From NCBI RefSeq assembly GCF_024721155.1, contig NZ_JAHVAP010000004.1, positions 372,001-436,000 on the forward strand: a DNA stretch of 64,000 nucleotides, read 5' to 3'. This DNA is from Mucilaginibacter phenanthrenivorans. GTDB lineage: Bacteria; Bacteroidota; Bacteroidia; Sphingobacteriales; Sphingobacteriaceae. A model generated the notes under the pieces. It worked only from the letters and a program-made list of their open reading frames with translations, was not told the origin of the DNA and made no database searches. Both the position numbers and the translations under genes were made by a program. This document shows positions 33,826 through 41,786 of this stretch, one piece after another (position 1 is the first letter of the stretch; each line of letters begins with the position of its first letter).

Positions 33826-34257
33826 ATGAACATACCAGAACAAATTGAAAATTATATCACCAGCCAGCCTGAACCAAAACGTAGTGACATGGAAGAGCTG
33901 CATACGCGCATACTCCAGGCATTACCAGGGTGTAAACTATGGTTTGATGATGGTAAAGACAGTGAAAATAAAACTGTTAGTAATCCTAATATAGGCTATG
34001 GATTTTACACCATAAAATATGCTGACGGAAAAACCAGGGAGTTTTTTCAAATTGGTATGAGTGCAAACACCACAGGAATCTCTGTCTATATCCTTGGTAT
34101 CAAGGACAAGAAATACCTGGCCCAAACCTATGGAGAAAAAATAGGCAAGGCGAGCGTGACGGGGTATTGCATTAAGTTCAAAACGCTAAAAGATATAAAT
34201 GTTGACGTACTTATAACGGCAATACAAAATGGCGTTGAGCTTACAAGTGAAAATTAA
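33826..34257 (+). CDS. DUF1801 domain-containing protein
   Basis: A 143-aa cytoplasmic protein of the DUF1801/YdhG-like family, a small alpha/beta fold of unknown function. Visible features are IENYITSQPEPKRSDMEELH at the N-terminus, IGYGFYTIKYADGKTREFFQ in the middle and GKASVTGYCIKFKTLKDINV at the C-terminus. It stands alone with no operon partner. Confidence 0.75.
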   Translation: MNIPEQIENYITSQPEPKRSDMEELHTRILQALPGCKLWFDDGKDSENKTVSNPNIGYGFYTIKYADGKTREFFQIGMSANTTGISVYILGIKDKKYLAQTYGEKIGKASVTGYCIKFKTLKDINVDVLITAIQNGVELTSEN

Positions 34258-34391
34258 ATTTCAAACTGAAACATAAGCTTATTTTAAATTCCCCCCTTAA
34301 TGTTATACCTTTCACTATTGATGCGCTACTCCCCTTAATGTCCATCAACACCAATTATATTTAGTATTTAGCAAACCCTGTTACCCGTACT

Positions 34392-35759
34392 ATGAAAGAA
34401 AAACCAGAACCATCCCGCAGAAATTTCCTCCGTAAGCTTGGCACCGCTACTGCAGCCGTAGCCGTAGGACAAAGTGTGTTTGCGGCAGACAAAAAGAACG
34501 AAGTATTTGCCTACTTAAAACGACAAGCCGGCATTAGCGCCAACGACCAGATCAATATTGCCCTGATTGGCGCCGGCGGGCAAGGAACCGAAGACACCAT
34601 TGTAGCCCTGCAAATTCCGGGCGTAAAACTGGTTGCCGTCTGCGATTTATACGATGGTAGGTTGGCTGATTCAAAAAAACGATGGGGCGCTGATATTTTC
34701 ACTACTAAAATTTACAAAGAGATTCTGAACCGCAAGGATATTGACGCAGTTATTATAGGCACACCCGATCACTGGCACCAACAGATCTCGGTAGATGCCC
34801 TGCATGCTGGGAAACACGTATATTGCGAAAAACCAATGGTACACGCCATTACCGAGGGGCCTGCAATTATACAGGCTCAAAAGGAAACCGGAAAGATCTT
34901 CCAGGTTGGTAGCCAGGGTGTATCATCATTGGGGAATGAAAAGGCAAAAGAGCTTTTGGCAAGCGGCGCTATCGGCCAGCTTAACTATGCCGAGGGCTTT
35001 TGGGCAAGGCGCGGGCCGGTGGAGGTTTGGCAATACCCTATTCCTGCCGACGCATCCCCGCAAACTGTAGACTGGGAAACTTATGTCAGCAATACGCACA
35101 AACGTCCGTTCGACGAGAAACGCTTTTTCAGGTGGCGCAACTATACAGATTATGGTACAGGTATGGCAGGCGATTTATTTGTCCACCTTTTTAGCAGCCT
35201 GCATTTTGTAACAGGTTCTTTTGGGCCTGAGAAAATTTATGCTTCAGGCGGGTTGCGCTTTTGGAACGATGGACGCGAAGTACCAGATGTTTTGCTGGGA
35301 ACATTTGACTATGCAAAAAATACTGCTCACCCTGCATTCAACCTGTCGCTGCGCTGCAACTTTGTTGATGGCACCAGCGGAACAACCTACCTGCGTTTAG
35401 TAGGAAGCGAAGGCGCAATGGATATTACCTGGGATAAGGTGGTATTAAAAAGAAACAAAGTGTTTGCTTCTGACGATCCCTTTTACCTGGAAAAATTAAG
35501 ACAAAGCGGCGATCGTAATCCCGAAAGAAAGCGGATGTTGCCCCCCGAGGAAATTGCTTACGAAGCTGACAAAGGATATTTAGGCGGCCCTTATGACCAT
35601 ATGAATAACTTTTTTACCGCTATCCGCAATAATGGCAAGGTAACCGAGGATGCCACTTTTGGCTACCGGGCTGCTGCCCCGGCCCTGTTGTGTAACGACA
35701 GCTATTTTAAAAATCAGCCTATGTTTTGGGATCCGGAGAAAATGATAAAAAAAGGTTAA
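34392..35759 (+). CDS. Gfo/Idh/MocA family oxidoreductase with Tat signal
   Basis: A 455-aa NAD(P)-binding oxidoreductase exported folded through the Tat pathway: the N-terminus has SRRNFLRKLGTATAAVAVG. The Rossmann motif is ALIGAGGQGTEDTIVALQ and the family motif is YCEKPMVHAITEG. The GDLFVHLFSSLHFVTG block matches the catalytic helix. Tat-exported members in Bacteroidetes act on sugars in the periplasm, but the substrate here is unknown. The next gene, a DUF1080 protein, is often paired with such oxidoreductases in sugar metabolism. Confidence 0.9.
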   Translation: MKEKPEPSRRNFLRKLGTATAAVAVGQSVFAADKKNEVFAYLKRQAGISANDQINIALIGAGGQGTEDTIVALQIPGVKLVAVCDLYDGRLADSKKRWGADIFTTKIYKEILNRKDIDAVIIGTPDHWHQQISVDALHAGKHVYCEKPMVHAITEGPAIIQAQKETGKIFQVGSQGVSSLGNEKAKELLASGAIGQLNYAEGFWARRGPVEVWQYPIPADASPQTVDWETYVSNTHKRPFDEKRFFRWRNYTDYGTGMAGDLFVHLFSSLHFVTGSFGPEKIYASGGLRFWNDGREVPDVLLGTFDYAKNTAHPAFNLSLRCNFVDGTSGTTYLRLVGSEGAMDITWDKVVLKRNKVFASDDPFYLEKLRQSGDRNPERKRMLPPEEIAYEADKGYLGGPYDHMNNFFTAIRNNGKVTEDATFGYRAAAPALLCNDSYFKNQPMFWDPEKMIKKG

Positions 35760-35772
35760 ACCTGAAAGGTCT

Positions 35773-35844
35773 GTAGGGGCGTATCGCATACGCCCTCGCC
35801 AAATATTTCGTAAACCGTAGGGGCGTATAGCATACGACCTCGCC
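35773..35844. repeat. Two copies of a REP-like GTAGGGGCGTAT repeat
   Basis: Copies at 35773-35800 and 35817-35844 (44-base period) differ at two positions. Each contains a hairpin-forming core, GGGCGTATCGCATACGCCC in copy 1, which is broken by one mismatch in copy 2. They lie between the oxidoreductase and the DUF1080 gene. Similar GGGGCGTAT repeats are known as dispersed intergenic palindromes in unrelated bacteria. Confidence 0.75.
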
Positions 35845-35886
35845 GCCATTCAATAAATACAATCACAAATTCTAAAAATAATTAAA

Positions 35887-36606
35887 ATGAAAAAGCTAAG
35901 CATATTATTAACAGCAATAATTTTAACGGGGGCAATTGTCTCAGCAAAACCGCCACGCAAATCGCCCCGTGCAAAATCCTCCAAAATAAAAACATGGACC
36001 AGTTTGTTTGATGGCAAAACACTTAAGGGCTGGCATAATTTTAACAAGACCGGTGAAGTAAAAAGCTGGGCTGTTGTGGATGGCTCGCTGGTTTGCCTCG
36101 GCACTGCCCCTGACGCTGCCGGAGGCGATATTGTTACTGACAAGCAGTACACCAATTTTGAACTATCGTGGGATTGGAAGATAGAAAAGGGCAGCAACAG
36201 CGGTGTAATGTACCACGTTGTTGAAGATCAAAAATATCACACCACCTACGAAACCGGGCCGGAGTACCAAATTATTGATGACCTTGGCTGGCCGGATAAA
36301 TTGGAGGACTGGCAAAAAACCGGCTGCGATTACGCCATGCACCTGTCCAACAACCAAAAGAAGCTAATGCCTGTTGGCGAATGGAACACCAGTAAGATCA
36401 TTTTCAATAAAGGGCACGTAGAGCATTGGTTAAACGGCAAAAAGATCCTTTCGTTCCAGGCCTGGGATGCCGACTGGACCAAAAAGAAAACCAAAGGCAA
36501 ATGGAAGGATTACCCGGATTACGGCCTTGCCAAAACCGGCTTCATCGCCCTTCAGGATCACGGGCATAAGGCCTATTTTAAGAATATTTGGATAAAGGAG
36601 CTATAA
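35887..36606 (+). CDS. DUF1080 (3-keto-disaccharide hydrolase-like) secreted protein
   Basis: A 239-aa protein with a signal peptide (residues 1-20, ending GAIVSAK) and a basic stretch after it. The concanavalin-like DUF1080 domain begins at TWTSLFDGKTLKGWHNF and includes YTNFELSWDWKIEKGSNSGV, YETGPEYQIIDD, GEWNTSKIIFNKGHVEHWLN and TGFIALQDHGHKAYFKNI. Members act on, or bind, 3-keto-glycosides produced by Gfo/Idh-type oxidoreductases, which suits the gene immediately upstream. Confidence 0.9.
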   Translation: MKKLSILLTAIILTGAIVSAKPPRKSPRAKSSKIKTWTSLFDGKTLKGWHNFNKTGEVKSWAVVDGSLVCLGTAPDAAGGDIVTDKQYTNFELSWDWKIEKGSNSGVMYHVVEDQKYHTTYETGPEYQIIDDLGWPDKLEDWQKTGCDYAMHLSNNQKKLMPVGEWNTSKIIFNKGHVEHWLNGKKILSFQAWDADWTKKKTKGKWKDYPDYGLAKTGFIALQDHGHKAYFKNIWIKEL

Positions 36607-36611
36607 CATTT

Positions 36612-36735
36612 TGTCATTCTGAGCATAGCGAAGAATCTTCTCCGCAGGAACGATATACAACTGACAGGTCTACAACATACTTGTCCGCCGTGAAAGTCGC
36701 TTTCTGAAGATTCTTCGCTCTCGCTCAGAATGACA
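36612..36735. repeat. Long inverted repeat, TGTCATTCTGAGC type
   Basis: The left arm 36612-36640 (TGTCATTCTGAGCATAGCG, AAGAATCTTC) and the right arm 36706-36735 (GAAGATTCTTCGC, TCTCGCTCAGAATGACA) are complementary over about 29 bases with few mismatches, around a 65-base loop. It sits between two converging genes and may terminate both. TGTCATTCTGAG repeats are common intergenic elements in Bacteroidetes genomes. Confidence 0.85.
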
Positions 36736-36744
36736 AAGAAAATC

Positions 36745-37233
36745 TTAGTTCAGTTCAGCTAGCAAACCTTCAAGATCCAACCTCTGTGTAAACATCGTCA
36801 TGTCACCATTTTCATCCTTTGGCCATTTATCACGCGGGCGGTCCCAATATAGTTCAACGCCGTTTCCGTCTGGGTCGTCCAAATAGATGGCTTCAGAAAC
36901 ACCATGGTCTGATGCACCCGTAATTGGATATTTAGCGTCGATAAGGCGTTGTAATATAGCAGCCAGATCTTTTCTTTCGGGATATAAAATTGCGGTATGA
37001 TATAAACCGGGAGCATATTCAGGTGCGGGTGATGCGCCTTTGCTGTGCCAGGTATTTAAACCAATATGGTGATGATACCCTCCTGCCGAAATAAACGCGG
37101 CTTGCCCGCCATACATCAGCATTTTATCAAAGCCAAGCAGGCCGCAGTAAAAATCAAGTGATTTTTGCAGGTCGCTTACTTTTAAGTGCACATGCCCAAT
37201 GCGGGTTTGTGCAGGTATTTTATATTCTTCCAT
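36745..37233 (-). CDS. VOC family (glyoxalase/extradiol dioxygenase-like) protein
   Basis: A 162-aa protein of the vicinal-oxygen-chelate fold. The betaalphabetabetabeta modules are visible: IGHVHLKVSDLQKSLDFYCG and, near the end, EAIYLDDPDGNGVELYW. Candidate metal ligands are the His in GHVHLKV and the Glu in GVELYW, with HHHIGLNTWHSKG and YHTAILYP between. The order resembles CatE-type catechol-2,3-dioxygenases, but the substrate is open. It is monocistronic and converges with the DUF1080 gene. Confidence 0.85.
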   Translation of the reverse strand: MEEYKIPAQTRIGHVHLKVSDLQKSLDFYCGLLGFDKMLMYGGQAAFISAGGYHHHIGLNTWHSKGASPAPEYAPGLYHTAILYPERKDLAAILQRLIDAKYPITGASDHGVSEAIYLDDPDGNGVELYWDRPRDKWPKDENGDMTMFTQRLDLEGLLAELN

Positions 37234-37329
37234 TTAAATTACATGTTTAAACATCAAATTTACGCAAAATATCATTCTTCTTTTGTTTGATGATTGTAAA
37301 ATCGCTATCTGTAAATATATTTTATTCCT

Positions 37330-37362
37330 GTCTCACGTCTCAAATCTCACATCTCAAATCTA
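37330..37362. repeat. Word repeat, CTCACATCTCAAATCT type
   Basis: TCTCACGTCTCAAATCTC followed by ACATCTCAAATCTAA, just upstream of engB. Its complement recurs at 50658-50686 upstream of gldA. Confidence 0.6.
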
Positions 37363-37368
37363 AAACCC

Positions 37369-37376
37369 TACCTTTG
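37369..37376 (+). promoter_or_regulatory. -7 box (TACCTTTG) 4 bases before engB
   Basis: A full TAnnTTTG match with only CCCC between it and the ATG at 37381. The -33 position falls in the CTCAAATCT word repeat with no TTTG. It predicts a leaderless or near-leaderless transcript. Confidence 0.5.
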
Positions 37377-37380
37377 CCCC

Positions 37381-37998
37381 ATGATCGTAAAATCAGCAGA
37401 ATTTATTTGCAGCAACACCCAGATGTCTAAGCTACCGCCGCCGGTTAAAGCGGAGTATGCCTTCATCGGGCGTTCAAACGTAGGTAAATCATCCTTAATA
37501 AATATGCTTGCCGGAAAAAAAGGTTTGGCAAAAACTTCGCAAACACCCGGTAAAACCCAGCTCATCAATCATTTTTTAATAAACGACAGCTGGTACATTG
37601 TGGATTTACCCGGCTATGGTTATGCCCGTGCCTCAAAAACCCAAAAAGCCAATTGGAATAAATTCATCCATACCTACCTGGACAAACGCGAAAGTTTGCA
37701 ATGTGTAATGGTTTTGATAGACAGCCGGCTTGAGCCGCAAAAGATCGACCTTGAATTTTGCAACTGGCTTGGCGAAAAGGGCCTATCATTTGTGTTGGTG
37801 TTTACCAAAGCCGACAAGCAATCATCCATAAAAACAGATCAGAATATCGCCAAGTTCCGCAAAGCGCTTTTAGCTACTTTTGAGGAAGTACCGAAGCATT
37901 TTTTAACCTCTGCCGAAACACAACTTGGCCATGATGAGGTTTTAGCCTTTATCAGCCAGGTAAACCAGCAATTTACAATACCTGAAATAAATTATTAA
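37381..37998 (+). CDS. engB: Ribosome biogenesis GTP-binding protein EngB (YihA/YsxC)
   Basis: A GTPase required for large ribosomal subunit assembly (205 aa). G1 is GRSNVGKSSL, G3 is DLPGYGYA, G4 is TKAD and the G5-like SAE is near residue 180. FLTSAETQLGHDEVLAFIS ends the domain. The gene is 11 bases upstream of the osmC-like gene. Confidence 0.97.
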   Translation: MIVKSAEFICSNTQMSKLPPPVKAEYAFIGRSNVGKSSLINMLAGKKGLAKTSQTPGKTQLINHFLINDSWYIVDLPGYGYARASKTQKANWNKFIHTYLDKRESLQCVMVLIDSRLEPQKIDLEFCNWLGEKGLSFVLVFTKADKQSSIKTDQNIAKFRKALLATFEEVPKHFLTSAETQLGHDEVLAFISQVNQQFTIPEINY

Positions 37999-38009
37999 AA
38001 ACAAAAACT

Positions 38010-38429
38010 ATGAAACGTACAGCACATGCCCATTGGAATGGTACTTTAACCGAAGGTAAAGGAGAGATCACTACCCAAAGCACCACTTTAAACAACACCC
38101 AGTATTCTTTTAAAACCCGTTTCCAGGACGGAGTTGGCACTAACCCTGAAGAGCTGATTGCAGCAGCACACGCAGGTTGCTTCACTATGGCAGTAGGCGC
38201 AGCGCTTAGCCAGGCCGGTTTTACACCAAATGATTTATCTACCGATGCGATTTTAGACCTTGATATGCAGGCCCTTGCTATAACCGGCATTGCCTTAAAC
38301 CTAACAGGATCTTTAATTGACGGTGTTAGCGAAGAAAAATTTAAAGAAATTGCAGAAGGCGCAAAAGCTAATTGCATTGTATCGAAAGCGCTAAGCGTGC
38401 CTATTACGCTTACCGTTGTTTACGCATAA
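38010..38429 (+). CDS. OsmC family peroxiredoxin-like protein
   Basis: A 139-aa thiol-dependent hydroperoxide reductase of the OsmC/Ohr family. The two reactive cysteines are in AHAGCFTMAVGAALSQAG and KANCIVSKALSVP, and the catalytic Arg/Glu come from FKTRFQDGVGTNPEELIAA. The pattern GTNPEELIAAAHAGCFTMA is the OsmC rather than the Ohr type. It is in a short operon with engB and ends with TAA just before a word-repeat element. Confidence 0.92.
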   Translation: MKRTAHAHWNGTLTEGKGEITTQSTTLNNTQYSFKTRFQDGVGTNPEELIAAAHAGCFTMAVGAALSQAGFTPNDLSTDAILDLDMQALAITGIALNLTGSLIDGVSEEKFKEIAEGAKANCIVSKALSVPITLTVVYA

Positions 38430-38528
38430 TTAGTTGATTAGTGGGTGGTTGATTAAGGGACTAGTTGAAATTTCAATTTAATCCAACTTAATCAACCACT
38501 CTCTTAATCTAACTTAATCAACCACTCA
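38430..38528. repeat. Inverted word-repeat element, GTTGATTAAG type, between converging genes
   Basis: The left arm 38430-38458 (TTAGTTGATTAGTGGG, TGGTTGATTAAGG) and the right arm 38480-38528 (ATCCAACTTAATCAACC, ACTCTCTTAATC, AACTTAATCAACCACTC) are complementary and could fold into a hairpin with a loop of about 20 bases. It starts directly at the osmC stop and ends about 8 bases before the START gene's stop, so it could terminate both. Confidence 0.8.
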
Positions 38529-38535
38529 CCCGTAC

Positions 38536-39177
38536 TCAGTTTTTTATAAATCCAAGCTCGGGATGCTGATAGGCCGGCTTTTTAAGCTGCACTATTAAAT
38601 TTTGAAAACTTTTCAGGGGGCTCTCGCCCGCAAGCATATTTACCAGCCAGGCAGGTACACTGCCTCCCGGGTCAACCTGCAAAGTATAAACTACCCTAAC
38701 CCTGTTGTTGCCTGCGGGCGTAAGGATCCAAAGGCTTTTTGACGACCGAACCCGTACGATGCCGTCCTTTACCGGAACCATCCCGTTAACGGAAGGGCCA
38801 TCCATAGTCACAACTTTTGTATCTGCATTCTGATGAACGGTAAGGTGAGCCACAAAATCGCGGTTTTGCACCGGCCATGGAATACTTACCTCAGAATAAT
38901 AATAAAGCTCTGACGGGGAGACCTGCTTGATAAGGGTACACGATTTGGTATGATCAAGCCATTCGACACAATTTTTTACATCAAGCAAAACCATTATTAA
39001 TTGCGACAAGTTGGTATTCAGTTCGCAATCAACTTTTACCGCCTTAAATTTAGAGGTGGAAACAGTACTGACATAAACCTTAATGCCATCCTTTTCAGTT
39101 TTCAGCTTCCATTCAGATTGGGCGGAAACTATAGATATTCTTAAAAGGAGAATGAGAGTGATAATAGCCCGGTACAT
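38536..39177 (-). CDS. START (lipid-binding) domain protein
   Basis: A 213-aa protein with an N-terminal signal peptide (residues 1-19, ending SIVSAQS) and a START/Bet v1-like domain: WKLKTEKDGIKVYVSTVS, CVEWLDHTKSCTLIKQ, YYYSEVSIPWPVQNRDFVAH and VVYTLQVDPGGSVPAWLVN. START domains bind lipids or sterols in a hydrophobic pocket; the ligand here is unknown. An adjacent TAGTTTTG box (39207-39200) is a possible promoter. Confidence 0.88.
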   Translation of the reverse strand: MYRAIITLILLLRISIVSAQSEWKLKTEKDGIKVYVSTVSTSKFKAVKVDCELNTNLSQLIMVLLDVKNCVEWLDHTKSCTLIKQVSPSELYYYSEVSIPWPVQNRDFVAHLTVHQNADTKVVTMDGPSVNGMVPVKDGIVRVRSSKSLWILTPAGNNRVRVVYTLQVDPGGSVPAWLVNMLAGESPLKSFQNLIVQLKKPAYQHPELGFIKN

Positions 39178-39300
39178 TAAAAAATTGTTATTTAAACATC
39201 AAAACTAAATAACTATTAATTGTTAATAGCAACAATGACGCTTTATGACAATTAACTGGGAAAAGCCATTTTCGGTTACAATAAATCCCGCTGATGCCGT

Positions 39301-39331
39301 TTTGGTTTAGTTCATTATTGTTGTAATTTCG
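39301..39331 (+). promoter_or_regulatory. Promoter of gldFG (TTTG-N19-TAATTTCG)
   Basis: TTTG at 39301-39304, exactly 19 bases, then TAATTTCG at 39324-39331, one mismatch from TAnnTTTG. The start codon is 22 bases further on. Confidence 0.55.
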
Positions 39332-39353
39332 GCTTTCATTACTACCCATAAAA

Positions 39354-41753
39354 GTGCTTAGTATCCTCAAAAAAGAAATAACTTCTTACCTCAGTTCCCT
39401 GGTAGCCTATGTTACCATTGGTGTGTTTTTGTTAGTGTTGGGTCTGTTTTTATGGGTGTTCCCCGAATCGAGCGTTTTAGATTATGGCTATGCCGGGCTC
39501 GATAGCCTTTTTAACACCGCGCCCTACCTGTTCATGTTCCTGATTCCGGCTATTACCATGCGGTCACTGGCCGAAGAACGCAAGGAAGGCACATTTGAAC
39601 TGCTACTAACCCGCCCGCTGGCCGACTGGCAGATTGTATTGGGTAAATACTTTGCCTGTCTTATTTTAGTATTGTTTGCATTGCTGCCAACGTTGGTTTA
39701 CTATTATTCAGTTTACCAATTGGGAAATCCGCAGGGGAATATTGATACCGGCGGCGTAATCGGATCTTACATCGGTTTGTTTTTATTGGGAGCAGGTTTT
39801 GTTGGTATCGGCTTATTCGCATCCTCAATTAGCAAGAATCAAATCATCGCGTTTACTATAGCGGTGTTTCTGTGCTTCTTTTTCTATAGCGGATTTGATT
39901 CCCTCAGCCAATTACTGTCGCTGCAAAGTCTCGATCTGCAAAACCTTGGAATAACTGAACATTACCAATCCGTTAGTCGTGGCGTATTGGATACCCGCGA
40001 CCTTATTTACTTTATCATACTTGCCGGCTTGTTTATTTGTTTGACGCTTTTTGTGTTGATAAAACAAAGGCAAAAATCAATAAAGGATGGGGTGCTGATT
40101 GGCTCCCTGGTTACTTTAGCTGCCTTGGGAATTGTATCAAGCCTTACTTTCACCCGTTTCGACTTTACTAAAGAAAAACGTTTCACCATATCGCCAATAA
40201 GCCGGGGCATTATGGACAGCCTGAAAGAGCCTGTACGTGTTATAGTTTATTTAAAAAGCGATAATCTGCCAGGTGGCATGAAGCGCCTGCAACGCGCAAC
40301 AAAGGACATGCTGAGCGACTTGCAGGCTTACAGCCACGATAAGGTACAATTTAACTTTATTGATCCCGTGGCAGCTACTAAAAGCTTTTCGCCTGACGCG
40401 CAAAGGCAGGAATATGATTCGCTGGCTGTGCGCGGCGTTGTAGGCCAAAACCTTACGGTAAAAACGGATAATGGCGTTTCTGAAACTTTAATATTTCCGG
40501 AAGCATTGATACGGTGCGATGGAAGAGAACTGGCTGTTAACCTGTTGCAAACCCGCATCGGCGCGTCTGATGAGGAAGCGTTAAACAATTCTATCCAAAA
40601 CCTTGAATATGCTTTTACATCGGGCATTAAAAAGGCAAGCAGTGGCGGTAAGCCTAAAATTGGCTTCACTGAGGGGCACCATGAATTAACCGACCTTCAA
40701 TTAAATGGTGCCATGAGCGCATTGGCAGATGGATACCAGGTGGGCAGGGTCGATCTAAAAACGATCCCCTTAAGTGTATTGACTAAATTAAGCCTGCTTG
40801 TTGTTCCAAAACCAGATTCAAAATTCAGCGAAATTGAGAAGTTCAAGATAGATCAATACTTAATGCGCGGTGGCCGCGTGCTTTGGGCAATTGACCAGGT
40901 AAATGCGGAGCTGGACAGCCTGAGAGGCCACGGCGATCAAATGTCGTTCCCAAAACAATTGGACCTGGACGATCAATTATTTACCTATGGCGTCCGCATC
41001 AACTATGACCTGATTGCCGACATGAGTTGTTCGCAGATCCCGATCAATACAGGGGCTGTTGGCGGGCAGCCACAGATCCAGTTATTGCCCTGGTTATACT
41101 ATCCTATTTTTATACCTGCGTCAAAAAATCCGCTGGTAAAAAACCTCGATATCCGCAGTGAGTTTGTAAGCAGTATTGATACCCTCGCCATAAAAAACGT
41201 TACTAAAACAGTGCTCCTTAGCACATCGCCATTTAACAAAAAAATAAACGCTCCGCATATACTATCGTTGCAGGCAGTTGAACAGGAGCCCGATCCCAAG
41301 GACTTCCGGGGATCACCAAAAGCTGTTGCTGTGTTATTAGAAGGCAAATTCCAGTCTGATTTCCAAAACCGGCCGCTACCTGAAGGTTTAAATGAAAACG
41401 TACAGATCATCCCCCAAAGCAAGCCAACAAAAATGATCGTGTTGAGTGATGGCGATATGCTGAAAAACCAGGTAGGTGCTGATGGTTCTCCATATCCGCT
41501 CGGGTATGACCATTATATGCGCCGCAGCTTTGGTAATAAAAACTTTTTGCTGAACATTGCCGATTACATGACCGACGATTCCGGCTTAATCACTTTGCGC
41601 ACCAAAGAGATCCAGATCAGGTTGCTTAATCGCGCCCGCATCCGCAGCGAAAAACTGTATTGGCAGATACTAAATAATGCCTTACCCCTTGGTTTGTTGG
41701 TAATGTTTGCTATTTTTCAACATTATATGCGCAGACGGAAGTATGCCCATTAA
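39354..41753 (+). CDS. gldFG: GldF-GldG fusion, gliding/T9SS ABC transporter permease and substrate-binding-type subunit
   Basis: A 799-aa membrane protein. Residues 1-240 are an ABC-2 permease (GldF) with about six helices (MLSILKKEITSYLSSLVAYV, ITMRSLAEERKEGTFELLLT, SISKNQIIAFTIAVFLCFFF). A second module begins at about 245 with a helix (KDGVLIGSLVTLAALGIVSS) and a periplasmic GldG/IftABC-like domain (RFTISPISRGIMDSLKEPVR), and ends with a C-terminal helix (LPLGLLVMFAIFQHYMRRRK). In Flavobacterium these are two genes; here one frame joins them with no stop. The start codon is GTG. dnaN follows 33 bases downstream, as in flavobacteria. The ATPase gldA is 8 kb away on the other strand. Confidence 0.88.
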   Translation: MLSILKKEITSYLSSLVAYVTIGVFLLVLGLFLWVFPESSVLDYGYAGLDSLFNTAPYLFMFLIPAITMRSLAEERKEGTFELLLTRPLADWQIVLGKYFACLILVLFALLPTLVYYYSVYQLGNPQGNIDTGGVIGSYIGLFLLGAGFVGIGLFASSISKNQIIAFTIAVFLCFFFYSGFDSLSQLLSLQSLDLQNLGITEHYQSVSRGVLDTRDLIYFIILAGLFICLTLFVLIKQRQKSIKDGVLIGSLVTLAALGIVSSLTFTRFDFTKEKRFTISPISRGIMDSLKEPVRVIVYLKSDNLPGGMKRLQRATKDMLSDLQAYSHDKVQFNFIDPVAATKSFSPDAQRQEYDSLAVRGVVGQNLTVKTDNGVSETLIFPEALIRCDGRELAVNLLQTRIGASDEEALNNSIQNLEYAFTSGIKKASSGGKPKIGFTEGHHELTDLQLNGAMSALADGYQVGRVDLKTIPLSVLTKLSLLVVPKPDSKFSEIEKFKIDQYLMRGGRVLWAIDQVNAELDSLRGHGDQMSFPKQLDLDDQLFTYGVRINYDLIADMSCSQIPINTGAVGGQPQIQLLPWLYYPIFIPASKNPLVKNLDIRSEFVSSIDTLAIKNVTKTVLLSTSPFNKKINAPHILSLQAVEQEPDPKDFRGSPKAVAVLLEGKFQSDFQNRPLPEGLNENVQIIPQSKPTKMIVLSDGDMLKNQVGADGSPYPLGYDHYMRRSFGNKNFLLNIADYMTDDSGLITLRTKEIQIRLLNRARIRSEKLYWQILNNALPLGLLVMFAIFQHYMRRRKYAH

Positions 41754-41786
41754 ATTTTTTACTTTTGATAGATTAATTCCTACTAT

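Noticed and set aside
36612..36735. Insertion-sequence terminal repeats
   Set aside because: The 65-base loop has no transposase and no target duplication could be seen; treated as an intergenic inverted repeat.
40328..40669. Minus-strand ORF opposite gldFG
   Set aside because: Shadow of the conserved GldG-like part.
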